From Planococcus plakortidis (lineage in GTDB: Bacteria > Bacillota > Bacilli > Bacillales_A > Planococcaceae), in assembly GCF_001687605.2 (NCBI RefSeq), contig NZ_CP016539.2, positions 1,456,501 to 1,520,500 of the forward strand: a DNA stretch of 64,000 nucleotides. Direction: 5' to 3'. Below, piece after piece: positions 9,532 to 21,717 of this stretch (positions within the stretch are counted from its first letter, which is position 1; the number at the start of each line of letters is the position of its first letter). A program made the position numbers and the translations under genes. The notes beneath the pieces were generated by a model. It was not told the DNA's origin and ran no database searches. It was given only the letters and a program-made list of their open reading frames with translations.

Positions 9532-10293
9532 ATGTTACATCAATTTTCAAGAAATGAACTCGCCATCGGCAAGGAAGGCATGGAGCTGGTAAAAGGTTCA
9601 ACGGTCGCCATCCTCGGAGTCGGCGGAGTCGGGTCATTTGCAGCTGAGGCTTGCGCAAGAAGCGGGGTCGGAAAAATCATCCTTGTCGATAAAGACGATG
9701 TCGACATCACTAACATCAACCGCCAATTGGTGGCGAATCTCTCGACGATCGGCCAGTCCAAAGTCGAAGTGATGAAAAAGCGCATTGCGGATGTCAATCC
9801 GGATTGTGAAGTGGTGACGCTCCATATGTTCTATACGGAAGAAACGTATGAGGAATTCTTCAGCCACAAGCCTGATTATGTCATCGATGCCTCGGATACC
9901 TTGATCTATAAAGTGCATTTGATCAAAGAATGCTATAGCCGCCGCATCCCGATCATCTCGAGCATGGGCGCCGCCAACAAGACGGACCCGACGCGTTTCA
10001 AAATTGCGGACATCTCGAAGACCCATACCGACCCGTTGGCGAAAATGATCCGCAAGAAACTGAAGGAAGCGGGCATTCGAAAAGGGGTTCCGGTTATCTT
10101 TTCCGATGAAAGCCCGATCGTAGTCCGCGAAGATGTCGTCGATACCGTTGGCAAAAAAGACGCGGCGATCCGCAAAGCACAGATGCCGCCATCTTCCAAT
10201 GCGTTCACCCCGTCGACCGTCGGCTTGATCGCAGCCAGTTGGGTGGTCAACCAGATCACCAAATCGATCCACATCCAGCGCGTCAATCAATAG
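9532..10293 (+). CDS. tcdA: tRNA threonylcarbamoyladenosine dehydratase (E1-like, TcdA/YrvM)
   Basis: ThiF/MoeB/E1-like protein of 253 residues, close to B. subtilis YrvM in length and position. It adenylates t6A37 of ANN-decoding tRNAs and cyclises it to ct6A. The N-terminal nucleotide-binding loop ILGVGGVGSFAAEAC, the acidic VDKDDVDITNINRQ motif and the DASDTLIYK segment are all present. The frame opens at 9508, but the ATG at 9532 is preferred: it has a GAAAGGCAG site 7 to 10 bases upstream and begins with the family's MLHQFSRNE. It is monocistronic, bounded by the 6S terminator and a shared terminator with rarA. Confidence 0.92.
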   Translation: MLHQFSRNELAIGKEGMELVKGSTVAILGVGGVGSFAAEACARSGVGKIILVDKDDVDITNINRQLVANLSTIGQSKVEVMKKRIADVNPDCEVVTLHMFYTEETYEEFFSHKPDYVIDASDTLIYKVHLIKECYSRRIPIISSMGAANKTDPTRFKIADISKTHTDPLAKMIRKKLKEAGIRKGVPVIFSDESPIVVREDVVDTVGKKDAAIRKAQMPPSSNAFTPSTVGLIAASWVVNQITKSIHIQRVNQ

Positions 10294-10300
10294 CCAATAG

Positions 10301-10340
10301 AAAAACGGGCGGAGAATGCCATCATTCTCCGCCCGTTTTT
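10301..10340. terminator. Bidirectional terminator between tcdA and rarA
   Basis: Perfect 18-bp stem 10301-10318 with 10323-10340 and a CCAT loop, flanked by A5 and T6, so it has T tracts on both strands between two convergent genes. Confidence 0.92.
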
Positions 10341-10346
10341 TATGCA

Positions 10347-11630
10347 TCATTTTTTTCGGAAGTCTTTTAGCTTTTCATAGATGCCTGCGAATTTCTTTTC
10401 TTCTCCGGCGACAACCGGCTTGTAGAATTCCGCCTTTTTCAATTCTTTCGGCAAATAATCCTGGTCCGCCCAGCCGCCGAACGAGCCGATCGGCGTGTCG
10501 TGCGGATATTTATAGCCTCCGTGGCCGAGTTCGGCGCTGCCTGCGTAATGCGTATCCCGCAAATGCGCCGGGATGTCGCCGACCTGGCCTTTATTGATGG
10601 CGGCAGTGGCAGCATCGATTGCGCGATAGGCCGAATTGGATTTCTCCGATAGGCACATCTCAGCAACCGCCTGCGCGAGCGGGATGCGCGCTTCCGGCAA
10701 GCCAAGACGGTCCGCCGACTGGCACGCCGCGAGCACATGCCCGCCGACAGCCGGGTTGGCGAGGCCGATGTCTTCGTAAGCCATGACGAGCAGGCGTCTT
10801 GTGACTGCGGTCAAGTCGCCGTTTTCAAGCAAGTGGGCGAGGTAGTACATCGCCGCATTGACGTCGCTGCCCCGGACGGATTTCTGCAAGGCCGATAACA
10901 AGTTGAAGAAATGGGAGCCTCTTTTGTCGCCGAACACGCCGACACGTTTGATCATCTGTTCGATGATGGCGTCATCGACAAGGTATTCCCCGTCTTCTTC
11001 ATCGGAGGCGATGACGATCGATTCAAGCATCGTCAAGGCCTTGCGCGCATCGCCGTTCGTTCCTTCGGCGATACGGGCGACCTGTTCTTTTGTAATGCGG
11101 ATTTTCTCGCGGCCAAGCCCGCGCTTTTCATCGCTCAAGGCTTTTTCCAACAGCTCGATGATATCGTCTTGTGTCAGCCGCTTGAGCTGCTTGATCTCGC
11201 CGCAGCGCGAACGGATCGCCGGGTTGACATCGTGGAACGGGTTTTCCGTCGTCGCGCCGATTAAGACGATCGAACCGGATTCCACATGCGGCAAGAGGGC
11301 GTCCTGCTGCAATTTATTGAAGCGGTGGATCTCGTCTAAAAACAGTAATACTTTCCCGGTCATGCGCGCCTCGGTGACGACCGATTCGACATCTTTCTTG
11401 CCGGAAGTCGTGGCATTGAGCGCGATGAACGGCAAGTTCGATGTGCCGGCGATGGCGTGGGCGATCGAGGTCTTGCCGATTCCCGGATCGCCATATAAGA
11501 GCATGGACGGCACATGGCCGCTTTTGATCATTTTGTAAAGCGCGGTTGAAGGCCCGATGACGTCTTTTTGGCCGACGACTTCGTCGATCGTCCTTGGACG
11601 CATGCGGTACGCAAGTGGTTCATTGTGCAC
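10347..11630 (-). CDS. rarA: Replication-associated recombination protein A (RarA/MgsA, YrvN)
   Basis: AAA+ ATPase of the clamp-loader-like RarA/WRNIP1 family, 427 residues. It acts at stalled or gapped replication forks, interacting with SSB and recombination proteins. Walker A GDPGIGKTS is at about 47-55, Walker B FLDEIHRFN near 97, sensor 1 GATTENP follows, and a C-terminal tetramerisation domain ends with the conserved PHDTP-type region. It stands alone on the minus strand, convergent with tcdA and divergent from cymR, as in B. subtilis. All ATPase motifs look intact. Confidence 0.95.
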   Translation of the reverse strand: MHNEPLAYRMRPRTIDEVVGQKDVIGPSTALYKMIKSGHVPSMLLYGDPGIGKTSIAHAIAGTSNLPFIALNATTSGKKDVESVVTEARMTGKVLLFLDEIHRFNKLQQDALLPHVESGSIVLIGATTENPFHDVNPAIRSRCGEIKQLKRLTQDDIIELLEKALSDEKRGLGREKIRITKEQVARIAEGTNGDARKALTMLESIVIASDEEDGEYLVDDAIIEQMIKRVGVFGDKRGSHFFNLLSALQKSVRGSDVNAAMYYLAHLLENGDLTAVTRRLLVMAYEDIGLANPAVGGHVLAACQSADRLGLPEARIPLAQAVAEMCLSEKSNSAYRAIDAATAAINKGQVGDIPAHLRDTHYAGSAELGHGGYKYPHDTPIGSFGGWADQDYLPKELKKAEFYKPVVAGEEKKFAGIYEKLKDFRKK

Positions 11631-11715
11631 GAGGAAAACTCCTTCCGTCTGTTCATTCCATCAGTATAGCGAATCGGGCGCCGAAAGTCATTGAAAGCCT
11701 ATGTCCTGTAAGATA

Positions 11716-11724
11716 TGCTATACT
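11716..11724 (+). promoter_or_regulatory. Probable extended -10 promoter of cymR
   Basis: TGCTATACT at 11716-11724 is an extended -10 (TGn plus TATACT), about 45 bases before the cymR ATG. No convincing -35 box lies at 17 bases. Confidence 0.5.
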
Positions 11725-11767
11725 TATTTGAAGAATTGACGAATAGGTTTTAGGGGAGTAGTTCTAT

Positions 11768-12184
11768 ATGAAAATATCAACAAAAGGCCGTTACGGCTTA
11801 ACGATCATGATCGCATTGGGAAAACAATACGGGGCAGGCCCGGTGCCGCTGCGCAAGATTGCAGCGGAGAATGAATTGTCGGAAGCCTACCTCGAACAGC
11901 TCGTAGCGCCACTGCGCAATTCAGGGCTCGTGAAAAGCGTACGGGGCGCATACGGCGGCTATATGCTGACACGCCACCCGAAAGAGATTTCAGCGGGTGA
12001 CGTCATCCGTGTGCTCGAGGGGCCGATCCAGCCGGTCGAAGGCATCGAAGACGAAAAACAGCCCCAGCGCGAGTTGTGGGGGAGGATACGCGACGCCGTA
12101 AAAAATGTCCTGGATACGACGACGATCGAGGATTTGGCGACGACAGAAGAAGGCGACACCGAGCATTATATGTTTTATATATAA
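11768..12184 (+). CDS. cymR: Rrf2-family transcriptional regulator, CymR-like
   Basis: Rrf2-type winged-helix regulator of 138 residues. CymR, in complex with cysteine synthase CysK, represses cysteine uptake and synthesis genes. The N-terminus MKISTKGRYGL and the recognition helix region (SEAYLEQLVAPLR, VRGAYGGYML) are typical of the family. There is no cysteine at all in the protein, so it cannot hold an Fe-S cluster like IscR/NsrR; this supports CymR rather than IscR. The cysteine desulfurase gene starts 14 bases downstream, the same pair as yrzC-yrvO in B. subtilis. A GGGGAG site precedes the ATG. Confidence 0.9.
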   Translation: MKISTKGRYGLTIMIALGKQYGAGPVPLRKIAAENELSEAYLEQLVAPLRNSGLVKSVRGAYGGYMLTRHPKEISAGDVIRVLEGPIQPVEGIEDEKQPQRELWGRIRDAVKNVLDTTTIEDLATTEEGDTEHYMFYI

Positions 12185-12198
12185 GGAGTTTATCAATC

Positions 12199-14465
<2,267 letters not shown>

Positions 14466-14479
14466 TGGGGGGATCGGCG

Positions 14480-15139
14480 ATGAATTATAACGAAATCGGC
14501 ATCAAAGCCTTGCAGGAAGGCAGGGCCGAAGATGCCATCCAGGCGTTCACGAATGCTATTGAAGAACAGCCGGAAGACGCGCTCGGTTACATTAACTTCG
14601 GGCATGTATTGGCATCGATGAATGAAACGGAGCGTGCCGAGCGGTTTTTCCAGAAAGCCTTGACGCTCGATGAAACATCCGCAACTGCTTACTACGGTTT
14701 GGCGAACCTCTATTACAATGCAGAGCGCTACGAGGAAGCGCTGAAGTTGTATGAAAAAGCGGTCCAAAATGGCATTGAAGGGTCGGATGCCCATTACATG
14801 ATCGGCAAATGCTTCGAGCGCATCGACCAGCCGAAACTCGCCTTGCCTTATTTGCAGCGCGCGGTGGAATTGGATCCGAACGACCTGCCAGCGCGTCTCA
14901 GCTACGGCATTGCGCTGGCGTCACTGGAACTGTTCGATCTAGCGGAAGAACAATTTGTCTCTGCGCTTGAAATCGATGTGGACAACTCGGATGCGCATTA
15001 TAATCTGGGCGTATTGTACGCCGTGTCGAGCGACCGTACGGAAGATGCCATGTACCATTTGCAGCGTGCCTACACATTGGATGATAAAAATGAAATGGCA
15101 CGCTACGCTTACGACATGATCAATGAACGCTTGAACTAG
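14480..15139 (+). CDS. Tetratricopeptide repeat protein (YrrB-like)
   Basis: A 219-residue protein made almost entirely of TPR units: five to six 34-residue repeats with the W/L-G-Y-A-P pattern (for example YINFGHVLA, YYGLANLYYNAERYEEALKLYEKAV, HYNLGVLYA). No signal peptide or enzymatic domain is seen, so it is a cytoplasmic protein-binding scaffold. The ATG at 14480 has GGGGGGATC upstream. It sits 14 bases after mnmA and 26 before recD2, the same place as yrrB in B. subtilis. Its partner is unknown. Confidence 0.88.
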   Translation: MNYNEIGIKALQEGRAEDAIQAFTNAIEEQPEDALGYINFGHVLASMNETERAERFFQKALTLDETSATAYYGLANLYYNAERYEEALKLYEKAVQNGIEGSDAHYMIGKCFERIDQPKLALPYLQRAVELDPNDLPARLSYGIALASLELFDLAEEQFVSALEIDVDNSDAHYNLGVLYAVSSDRTEDAMYHLQRAYTLDDKNEMARYAYDMINERLN

Positions 15140-15165
15140 ATGTATGAAAGAGAGGAGACGGCCGC

Positions 15166-17601
15166 ATGTCCGGACAGATCGATTTATTCCAAAAAGAAAG
15201 TGAATTTGTGCTGGGGCGTCCGGTCGTCTCGATTTTTCACAACCCCCAAAACCTCTTCTCCATCATCAAAGTGAAAATCCAGCAAACCAACACCCCCTAT
15301 ACGGAAAAGGAAATCATCGTCTCCGGCTATTTCCCTAAGCTGTCGCTTGAAGAGCAATACAAATTCACCGGCAGCGTCAAGAACCATCCGAAATACGGCG
15401 TGCAGTTCCAAGCTGAAACCTTCAAGAAAGAGGTGCCGGAAACTGAACAAGGCGTCGTGCATTATTTGTCGAGCGATTTGTTCAACGGCATCGGGCGCAA
15501 AACCGCCGAGACGATCGTCAAGAAACTCGGCAGCGATGCCATCAAGAAAATCCTGGAAGACCCGGATGCGCTCGATGGGGTCCCGCGCCTGTCCGATGAT
15601 AAAAAAGACACGATCCGTTCAACCTTGCAGATGAACTTGGGGCTTGAACGCGTGATGATCCAATTGAACGACTGGGGGTTCGGGCCGCAAGTCGGCATGC
15701 GAATCTACCAGGCATACCGCGAGGAAACGATCGATATCCTGACGAAGAACCCCTTCCAGCTCATCGAGGAAATCGAGGGCATCGGCTTCCACCGCGCAGA
15801 TGAACTCGGGTCGAAGCTCGGCATCACCGGCAGCCATCCCGACCGCATCAAAGCGGCGATCCTCCATGTCTTGAACCAGGCATCGTTGTCGGAAGGGCAT
15901 GTCTATGTCGATGCGAAGAACCTGATTCCGCTCGTCAAGCAAATGCTTGAAGCGAGCCAACGCGAGGACATTCCGGTCGAAGCGATTTCACAGGCCGCCA
16001 TCGAATTGAACGAGGAAGGCAAAGTGGCGGGGGAAGAAACCCGCCTTTATTTGCCGTCGCTGTACTATTCGGAAGTGGGCATCGCGACGAAGCTCGAGAC
16101 CTTGATCGCCGAGCAGGAGACGCGCGACGGTTTCCCGTCCTCCGAAATCCGCAAAGCGCTCGGCGAAGCGGAAGAGCGGCTCGGCGTCAATTATGCGGAG
16201 ACACAAATCGACGCCATCGAGAAAAGCTTGAATTCGAGTGTCATGATCCTTACCGGCGGACCCGGGACCGGCAAGACGACCGTCGTCCGGGGATTGGTCG
16301 AAGTATACGCAGAGCTGCACGGGCTGCCGCTCGACCCGAAAGACTACGCCAAGAAAAAAGAGCCCTTCCCGATCATCCTGGCAGCTCCTACAGGGCGCGC
16401 GGCAAAGCGCTTGAGTGAGTCGACGGAACTTCCGGCCATGACCATTCACCGCCTGCTCGGCTTTAACGGGCAGGAGAAAGATGAGGAAACCGAAAAGGAA
16501 ATCGAAGGCAAACTGATCATCATCGACGAAATGTCGATGGTCGACACGTGGCTCGCCCATCAATTATTGAAAGCGGTGCCTGTCGACGCGCAGTTGATCT
16601 TTGTGGGCGACCAGGATCAATTGCCTCCGGTCGGCCCCGGGCAAGTGCTGAGGGATATGCTGGCATCCGGCCGCATCCCGACGGTCGAGCTGACGGAAAT
16701 CTACCGCCAAAGTTCCGGCTCATCGATCATCGAGCTCGCGCACCAAATGAAAGCCGGGAAACTGCCGGACAATATCGAAGCGAAGACGTCCGACCGCTCG
16801 TTCATCCGCGCAGGGGCAGACCAGATCCCGATGGTCGTCGAAAAAGTGGTCAAGAGCGCTTTGTCAAAAGGCCATACGATCAAAGACATCCAAGTGCTCG
16901 CGCCGATGTACAAAGGGCCAGCTGGCATCGATGCGCTGAACCAGATGATCCAGCAGATGGTCAACCCGAACGATGACGGCTCACGCAAGGAGCTGGCATT
17001 CGGTGACATCACCTACCGCATAGGCGATAAGGTGCTGCAGCTTGTCAACCAACCCGAGAGCAATGTCTTTAACGGCGATATGGGCGAAGTGGTTGCCATC
17101 ATGAAAGCGAAAGAGACGGTGGAAAAGCAGGATGTGCTCGTCGTATCGTTCGATGGCATCGAAGTGACCTATCAGCGCAGCGACTTGAACCAGCTGACGC
17201 TCGCTTATTGCTGTTCGATCCATAAAGCCCAAGGTTCGGAATTCCCGACGGTCATCATGCCGGTCGTCCGCGGCTATATGAAAATGCTGCGGCGCAATTT
17301 GCTTTACACTGGGATCACGAGAAGCCGCGACTTCTTGATCTTGTGCGGCGACCCGGGCGTGTTCCGCTACGGCGTCGAACGCACCGATGATTCGAGCCGG
17401 TTGACGACCTTGGCGGACCGGCTGGGCGCATCCGCTGAAGGGCAGGCGGACATGCCGCCTGGTGAAGCAAAACCGGTAGCACAGCAGCCACCCGAGAGCG
17501 AAGAGGCGGAATCGAAAAGCCTGACGCAGCAAAATGCTCACCGCATCCATCCGATGATCGGCATGGAAGGGATCACGCCGCGCGACTTCCAGGATGCGTA
17601 A
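15166..17601 (+). CDS. recD2: ATP-dependent RecD2-like DNA helicase (YrrC)
   Basis: Superfamily 1B 5'-3' helicase of 811 residues working outside RecBCD; in B. subtilis it affects replication fork progress and repair. Domains: an N-terminal OB-like and helix-hairpin-helix region (about 1-190, including NGIGRKTAE and EGIGFHRADE), RecA-like domain with Walker A GGPGTGKTT near 365, DEMSMVD motif II near 449, QLPPVGPG motif III, and a UvrD-like C-terminal domain with SIHKAQGSEFPTV. The last about 60 residues (E/Q/P-rich) form a low-complexity tail. The ATG has GAGAGGAG upstream. It ends 7 bases before the alaS promoter. Confidence 0.95.
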   Translation: MSGQIDLFQKESEFVLGRPVVSIFHNPQNLFSIIKVKIQQTNTPYTEKEIIVSGYFPKLSLEEQYKFTGSVKNHPKYGVQFQAETFKKEVPETEQGVVHYLSSDLFNGIGRKTAETIVKKLGSDAIKKILEDPDALDGVPRLSDDKKDTIRSTLQMNLGLERVMIQLNDWGFGPQVGMRIYQAYREETIDILTKNPFQLIEEIEGIGFHRADELGSKLGITGSHPDRIKAAILHVLNQASLSEGHVYVDAKNLIPLVKQMLEASQREDIPVEAISQAAIELNEEGKVAGEETRLYLPSLYYSEVGIATKLETLIAEQETRDGFPSSEIRKALGEAEERLGVNYAETQIDAIEKSLNSSVMILTGGPGTGKTTVVRGLVEVYAELHGLPLDPKDYAKKKEPFPIILAAPTGRAAKRLSESTELPAMTIHRLLGFNGQEKDEETEKEIEGKLIIIDEMSMVDTWLAHQLLKAVPVDAQLIFVGDQDQLPPVGPGQVLRDMLASGRIPTVELTEIYRQSSGSSIIELAHQMKAGKLPDNIEAKTSDRSFIRAGADQIPMVVEKVVKSALSKGHTIKDIQVLAPMYKGPAGIDALNQMIQQMVNPNDDGSRKELAFGDITYRIGDKVLQLVNQPESNVFNGDMGEVVAIMKAKETVEKQDVLVVSFDGIEVTYQRSDLNQLTLAYCCSIHKAQGSEFPTVIMPVVRGYMKMLRRNLLYTGITRSRDFLILCGDPGVFRYGVERTDDSSRLTTLADRLGASAEGQADMPPGEAKPVAQQPPESEEAESKSLTQQNAHRIHPMIGMEGITPRDFQDA

Positions 17602-17607
17602 GCGTGC

Positions 17608-17636
17608 TTGACAAGGAACTGCGGGTTTTCTATAAT
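17608..17636 (+). promoter_or_regulatory. Consensus sigma-A promoter of alaS
   Basis: Perfect TTGACA (17608-17613), 17-base spacer, perfect TATAAT (17631-17636), starting 6 bases after the recD2 stop. Strong initiation here leaves the T-box as the main control point. Confidence 0.9.
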
Positions 17637-17642
17637 TCAATT

Positions 17643-17880
17643 TATAACCGATAGACAACACCTTGACGGAGACAGTAGGAAGATTCCGGTCGGATAGAAA
17701 GAGGCTCCCTGGCTGAAAGGGCCTTCTGCCGCATCTTTTGAACGCTACTCCCGAGTGCAGCTAATCACTGCCGTCCCGCCGCGTTAAGGCGCTTGAGAGA
17801 CACAGGGCTTTTCCTGTGTAACCAGGGTGGTACCGCGAATCGAGCCTTCGTCCCTTTTTATTAGGGGATGGAGGCTTTTT
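17643..17880 (+). promoter_or_regulatory. T-box leader riboswitch (Ala) of alaS
   Basis: T-box core AGGGTGGTACCGCG at 17824-17837, followed by a terminator whose stem spans about 17842-17876 (AGCCTTC...GGAGGCT with inner TCCC/GGGGA) and a T run to 17880. A GCT codon at 17744-17746 in GAACGCT fits an Ala specifier. The order promoter, specifier, T-box, terminator, alaS is complete. Confidence 0.9.
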
Positions 17881-17903
17881 ATTATGCAGAAGGAGGAATT
17901 TTG

Positions 17904-20528
17904 ATGAAGAATTTGAAAGCTGAAGACATCCGGCAAATGTATCTCGACTTTTTTAAAGAAAAAGGCCATGACGTGGAGCCGAGCGCGCCGTTAGTGCCGT
18001 TTGAAGACCCGTCCTTGTTGTGGATCAACAGCGGCGTCGCGACTTTGAAGAAGTATTTTGACGGGCGCGTCATTCCGGAAAACCCACGCATCGTCAACGC
18101 GCAGAAATCGATCCGCACGAACGATATCGAAAATGTCGGCAAGACTGCACGCCACCATACCTTCTTTGAAATGCTCGGCAACTTCTCGATCGGTGAGTAC
18201 TTCAAGAAAGAAGCGATCCACTGGGCATGGGAATTCCTGACGGATGAAAAATGGATCGGTTTCGAAGCCGATAAACTATCGGTGACGATCCACCCGGAAG
18301 ACGAGGAAGCGTATGCCATCTGGCTCAATGAAGTCGGCGTGCCGGCTGAACGCATCATCCGACTGGAAGGCAACTTCTGGGATATCGGGGAAGGGCCGAG
18401 CGGACCGAACTCGGAGATTTTCTACGATCGCGGCGAAAGCTACGGCAACGATCCGGAAGATCCGGAACTGTACCCGGGCGGCGAGAACGAACGCTACCTG
18501 GAAATCTGGAACTTGGTGTTTTCCCAGTTCAACCATAATCCGGACCACACATACACGCCGCTGCCAAAGCAGAACATCGATACCGGAATGGGTCTCGAGC
18601 GGATGGCTTCGGTCGTCCAGGATGTGCCGACCAACTATGACACCGACCTGTTCGTGCCGATCATCGAGAAAACATCGGAGATTTCCGGCAAATCCTATGG
18701 CGAGAGCCAGGAACACGACATGGCATTCAAAGTCATCGCCGACCACGTCCGGACCGTCGCATTTGCAATCGGTGACGGCGCGTTGCCATCGAATGAAGGA
18801 CGGGGCTATGTGCTGCGCCGCCTATTGCGCCGCGCGGTCCGTTATTCGAAGAAACTAGGAATCGAAAAACCGTTCATGTACCAGCTCGTGCCGGTAGTCG
18901 GCGAAATCATGCAGAGCTTTTATCCGGAAGTCAAAGGCAAAGAGGATTTCATCGTCCGCGTCATGAAACTCGAAGAAGAACGCTTCCTGGAAACCTTGCA
19001 TGACGGCTTGGAGATTCTGTCTGCAGTTGCCGAAAAGCAAAAACAGGCCGGCCATAGCGAAATCCCGGGCGAAGATGTCTTCCGCCTGTATGATACGTAC
19101 GGCTTCCCGGTGGAGTTGACGGAAGAATATGCGGAAGATGAAGAAATGACGGTTGACCATGCAGGCTTCGAACGGGCAATGAGCGAGCAGCGCGAACGCG
19201 CAAGAAATGCTCGCCAAAACGTCAATTCCATGCAGACACAATCCGAAGTGCTCGGCAATATCAAGGAAGAAAGCGAATTTATCGGCTATTCCCATACGGT
19301 AGCGGATGCTGAAATCGTTGCCATCGTGAAAGACGGGGAATTGGTCGACAGCGCACAGGAAGGCGAAGAAGTGCAGCTTGTGCTGGACCGCACGCCATTC
19401 TACGCAGAGAGCGGTGGGCAGATCGCCGACAAAGGAGCCTTGACGAACGATTTGGTGACAGCTTCAGTACTTGATGTGAAAAAAGCGCCGAACGGGCAGA
19501 ACTTGCATACTGTCCGGGTCGATTCCGGAGAATTGACGAAAACGGCTGTCAAAGCGAAAGTCGATGCATCCGAACGCCGCCATACGGTGAAGAACCATAC
19601 GGCGACCCATCTTCTGCATCAGGCATTGAAAGATGTCCTCGGCACACACGTCAACCAGGCAGGCTCTTATGTCGGCCCGGACCGCCTGCGCTTTGACTTC
19701 TCCCATTTCGGCCAAGTGACGAAAGATGAATTGGCGACGATCGAGCAGGCAGTCAATGAAAAGATCTGGGAAGGCATCGAAGTTGAATCCGGCTACCATA
19801 ATCTGCAGGAAGCGAAAGACATGGGCGCGATGGCCTTGTTCGGCGAAAAATACGGCGACGTCGTCCGCGTTGTCGCCATCAGCGATTACTCGCTCGAATT
19901 ATGCGGCGGGATCCACGTGGCGAACACGTCCGAAATCGGCGTCTTCAAGATCGTCTCAGAAAGCGGCATCGGTGCCGGCGTCCGCCGCATCGAAGCGTTG
20001 ACCGGAAAAGGCGCTTACATGAGCATGAAGCAAAGCGAGAAGACCTTGGATGAGGCAGCTTCCCTATTGAAAGCGAACCCGCGCGACCTCGTGCAAAAAG
20101 TCGAAAGTGCGCAAGGCGAGATCAAATCATTGCAGCGTGAAAATGAATCACTGCTCCAGAAAATCGCCAATGCGCAATCCGGTGAATTGCTGGAGTCGGC
20201 GAGAAAAGTCGGAGACGTGACCGTATTATCCGCAAAAGTACAGGCAAAAGACAATAACCAGCTGCGCCAGATGGTCGATGATTTGAAAGCGAAGTTCGAG
20301 CAGGCTGTCATTGTCCTTGGAGCGAGCGACGGCGACAAAGTCATGCTGGCTGCGGGCGTATCGAAAAACATTGCGGGCAAGGATTACCATGCCGGCAATA
20401 TCGTCAAGGCAGTCGCTGAACAATGCGGCGGCAAAGGCGGCGGCCGTCCGGACATGGCAATGGCCGGGGCGAAAAATCCGGAGCAATTGGATACGGCGCT
20501 CGAATCGGTTTACACTTTAGTCAAATAG
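17904..20528 (+). CDS. alaS: Alanyl-tRNA synthetase
   Basis: Class II synthetase of 874 residues with the full bacterial layout: catalytic core (about 1-440, with [12 protein letters not shown] and [15 protein letters not shown]), an editing domain carrying the zinc ligands of [11 protein letters not shown] and [11 protein letters not shown] (about 560-680), a coiled-coil linker and a C-terminal DHHA1/C-Ala domain ([14 protein letters not shown]). Editing of Ser/Gly-tRNA-Ala should be active. The ATG at 17904 has AAGGAGG at 17890-17896; an in-frame ATG at 17868 lies within the leader terminator and is not used. It is transcribed alone. Confidence 0.97.
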   Translation: MKNLKAEDIRQMYLDFFKEKGHDVEPSAPLVPFEDPSLLWINSGVATLKKYFDGRVIPENPRIVNAQKSIRTNDIENVGKTARHHTFFEMLGNFSIGEYFKKEAIHWAWEFLTDEKWIGFEADKLSVTIHPEDEEAYAIWLNEVGVPAERIIRLEGNFWDIGEGPSGPNSEIFYDRGESYGNDPEDPELYPGGENERYLEIWNLVFSQFNHNPDHTYTPLPKQNIDTGMGLERMASVVQDVPTNYDTDLFVPIIEKTSEISGKSYGESQEHDMAFKVIADHVRTVAFAIGDGALPSNEGRGYVLRRLLRRAVRYSKKLGIEKPFMYQLVPVVGEIMQSFYPEVKGKEDFIVRVMKLEEERFLETLHDGLEILSAVAEKQKQAGHSEIPGEDVFRLYDTYGFPVELTEEYAEDEEMTVDHAGFERAMSEQRERARNARQNVNSMQTQSEVLGNIKEESEFIGYSHTVADAEIVAIVKDGELVDSAQEGEEVQLVLDRTPFYAESGGQIADKGALTNDLVTASVLDVKKAPNGQNLHTVRVDSGELTKTAVKAKVDASERRHTVKNHTATHLLHQALKDVLGTHVNQAGSYVGPDRLRFDFSHFGQVTKDELATIEQAVNEKIWEGIEVESGYHNLQEAKDMGAMALFGEKYGDVVRVVAISDYSLELCGGIHVANTSEIGVFKIVSESGIGAGVRRIEALTGKGAYMSMKQSEKTLDEAASLLKANPRDLVQKVESAQGEIKSLQRENESLLQKIANAQSGELLESARKVGDVTVLSAKVQAKDNNQLRQMVDDLKAKFEQAVIVLGASDGDKVMLAAGVSKNIAGKDYHAGNIVKAVAEQCGGKGGGRPDMAMAGAKNPEQLDTALESVYTLVK

Positions 20529-20530
20529 GT

Positions 20531-20558
20531 TTAACAAATACGCGCTTTCAGTTATAAT
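20531..20558 (+). promoter_or_regulatory. Sigma-A promoter of the ireB-ruvX operon
   Basis: TTAACA (20531-20536), 16-base spacer and a consensus TATAAT (20553-20558), immediately after the alaS stop. Confidence 0.7.
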
Positions 20559-20617
20559 GGGATTCAGCAAGAGGAACGAATTGTTCAATCACACATTCCG
20601 AAAGCGAGGTGCTTGTC

Positions 20618-20884
20618 GTGAGCTCATTTGATCGCACGATGAAATTCGATTCATCCGATGAATCGATGGAGCAGGACGTAAAGCAGGTCATGCTGCAAGT
20701 CCATGAGGCTCTAGAGGAAAAAGGCTATAACCCGATCAACCAGATCGTCGGGTATCTACTTTCAGGTGATCCGGCTTATATCCCTCGCCACCAGGATGCC
20801 CGGAACATGATCCGGAAACTGGAGCGGGATGAAATTTTGGAAGAACTGGTGAAGTTCTATATCAAAAAGAATAACGAGGAATAA
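20618..20884 (+). CDS. IreB family regulatory phosphoprotein (UPF0297, YrzL)
   Basis: Small cytoplasmic protein of 88 residues, the normal length of the IreB/UPF0297 family. In Enterococcus, IreB is phosphorylated by the PASTA kinase IreK and influences cephalosporin tolerance; the role in Bacillales is not settled. Seen: TMKFDSSDE near the N-terminus (the likely Thr phosphosite region) and the conserved [21 protein letters not shown] core. The GTG at 20618 is preferred over an in-frame GTG at 20609 because the GAGGTG site (20606-20611) then sits at the right distance. ruvX starts 2 bases after the stop. Confidence 0.88.
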   Translation: MSSFDRTMKFDSSDESMEQDVKQVMLQVHEALEEKGYNPINQIVGYLLSGDPAYIPRHQDARNMIRKLERDEILEELVKFYIKKNNEE

Positions 20885-20886
20885 TT

Positions 20887-21303
20887 ATGCGAATTATGGG
20901 ATTGGATGTCGGTTCCAAAACGATCGGAGTGGCGATCAGCGATGCGCTTGGCTGGACAGCCCAAGGCATCGAAACCGTCAAGATCGACGAGGCGAAAGGC
21001 GAGTTCGGGCTTGAGCGCCTTGGTGAATTGATCAAGGAATACAAAGTAACAGAAGCGGTCGTGGGCTATCCGAAGAACATGAACAACTCAGTCGGGCCAC
21101 GGGCCGAAGCTTCCGAAAAGTTTGCAGCATTGCTGAAAGAAGGATATGATATACCGGTAGTGCTTTGGGATGAACGGCTGACGACGATGGCGGCGGAGAA
21201 AATGTTGATTTCTGCCGATGTCAGCCGGAAAAACCGCAAAAAAGTAATCGACAAGATGGCTGCAGTGATGATCTTGCAAGGCTATCTTGATTCAAAAAAA
21301 TGA
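20887..21303 (+). CDS. ruvX: RuvX/YqgF family pre-16S rRNA nuclease (Holliday-junction-resolvase-like)
   Basis: RNase H-fold protein of 138 residues. The family is implicated in maturing the 5' end of 16S rRNA, with resolvase activity also reported in some species. N-terminal [16 protein letters not shown] carries the first catalytic Asp, [16 protein letters not shown] the glycine-rich core, and VLWDERLTT the second acidic site. It is the second gene of the ireB-ruvX-DUF1292 operon, 2 bases behind ireB and 13 bases ahead of the next gene. Confidence 0.92.
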   Translation: MRIMGLDVGSKTIGVAISDALGWTAQGIETVKIDEAKGEFGLERLGELIKEYKVTEAVVGYPKNMNNSVGPRAEASEKFAALLKEGYDIPVVLWDERLTTMAAEKMLISADVSRKNRKKVIDKMAAVMILQGYLDSKK

Positions 21304-21316
21304 TGAGGTGACACGA

Positions 21317-21625
21317 ATGGAACATGGTCAAGAGCATATTACAGTAGTGGACGAGCACGGCAACGAGCAATTATTCGAAGTGTTGTTCACATTCGAATCG
21401 GATGATTTCGGGAAATCATACGTCTTGTACTTCCCGGTAGGGGCAGATGAAGACGAAGAAGGCGAGATCGAGATCCACGCATCATCCTTCACTGAAAACC
21501 TGGATTCCGAAGAGAACGTTTCCGGTGGGGAGCTTCGCCCGGTCGAAACGGAAGAGGAATGGGACATGATCGAAGAAATGCTCAACACTTTCCTTGAACA
21601 AGAAGAAGAAAACGAAGAGCAATAA
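21317..21625 (+). CDS. DUF1292 family protein (YrzB-like)
   Basis: Acidic protein of 102 residues, function unknown. The conserved core is [23 protein letters not shown] and SYVLYFP, followed by a Glu/Asp-rich C-terminal half ([28 protein letters not shown]). Always found behind ireB and ruvX in Bacilli, so linked by context to that operon. The ATG at 21317 has GATGAGGTGA at a normal distance; the open frame reaches back to 21287 inside ruvX without a site. Confidence 0.88.
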   Translation: MEHGQEHITVVDEHGNEQLFEVLFTFESDDFGKSYVLYFPVGADEDEEGEIEIHASSFTENLDSEENVSGGELRPVETEEEWDMIEEMLNTFLEQEEENEEQ

Positions 21626-21631
21626 CCATAA

Positions 21632-21665
21632 GGGGGACGGAATTGAACCTTGATTCCGTCCCTTT
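21632..21665 (+). terminator. Intrinsic terminator of the ireB operon
   Basis: GGGACGGAAT (21634-21643) pairs with ATTCCGTCCC (21653-21662), followed by TTTCGTTT, 7 bases after the stop codon. Confidence 0.75.
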
Positions 21666-21717
21666 CGTTTGAATCACCTTCCGTTTTGGAGAGATGAATA
21701 GCTGAGGGGGAACACCC

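Noticed and set aside
15166..17601. recD2 as the RecD subunit of a RecBCD/AddAB complex
   Set aside because: It has the long N-terminal helix-hairpin-helix extension of RecD2, and no recB or recC lies nearby.
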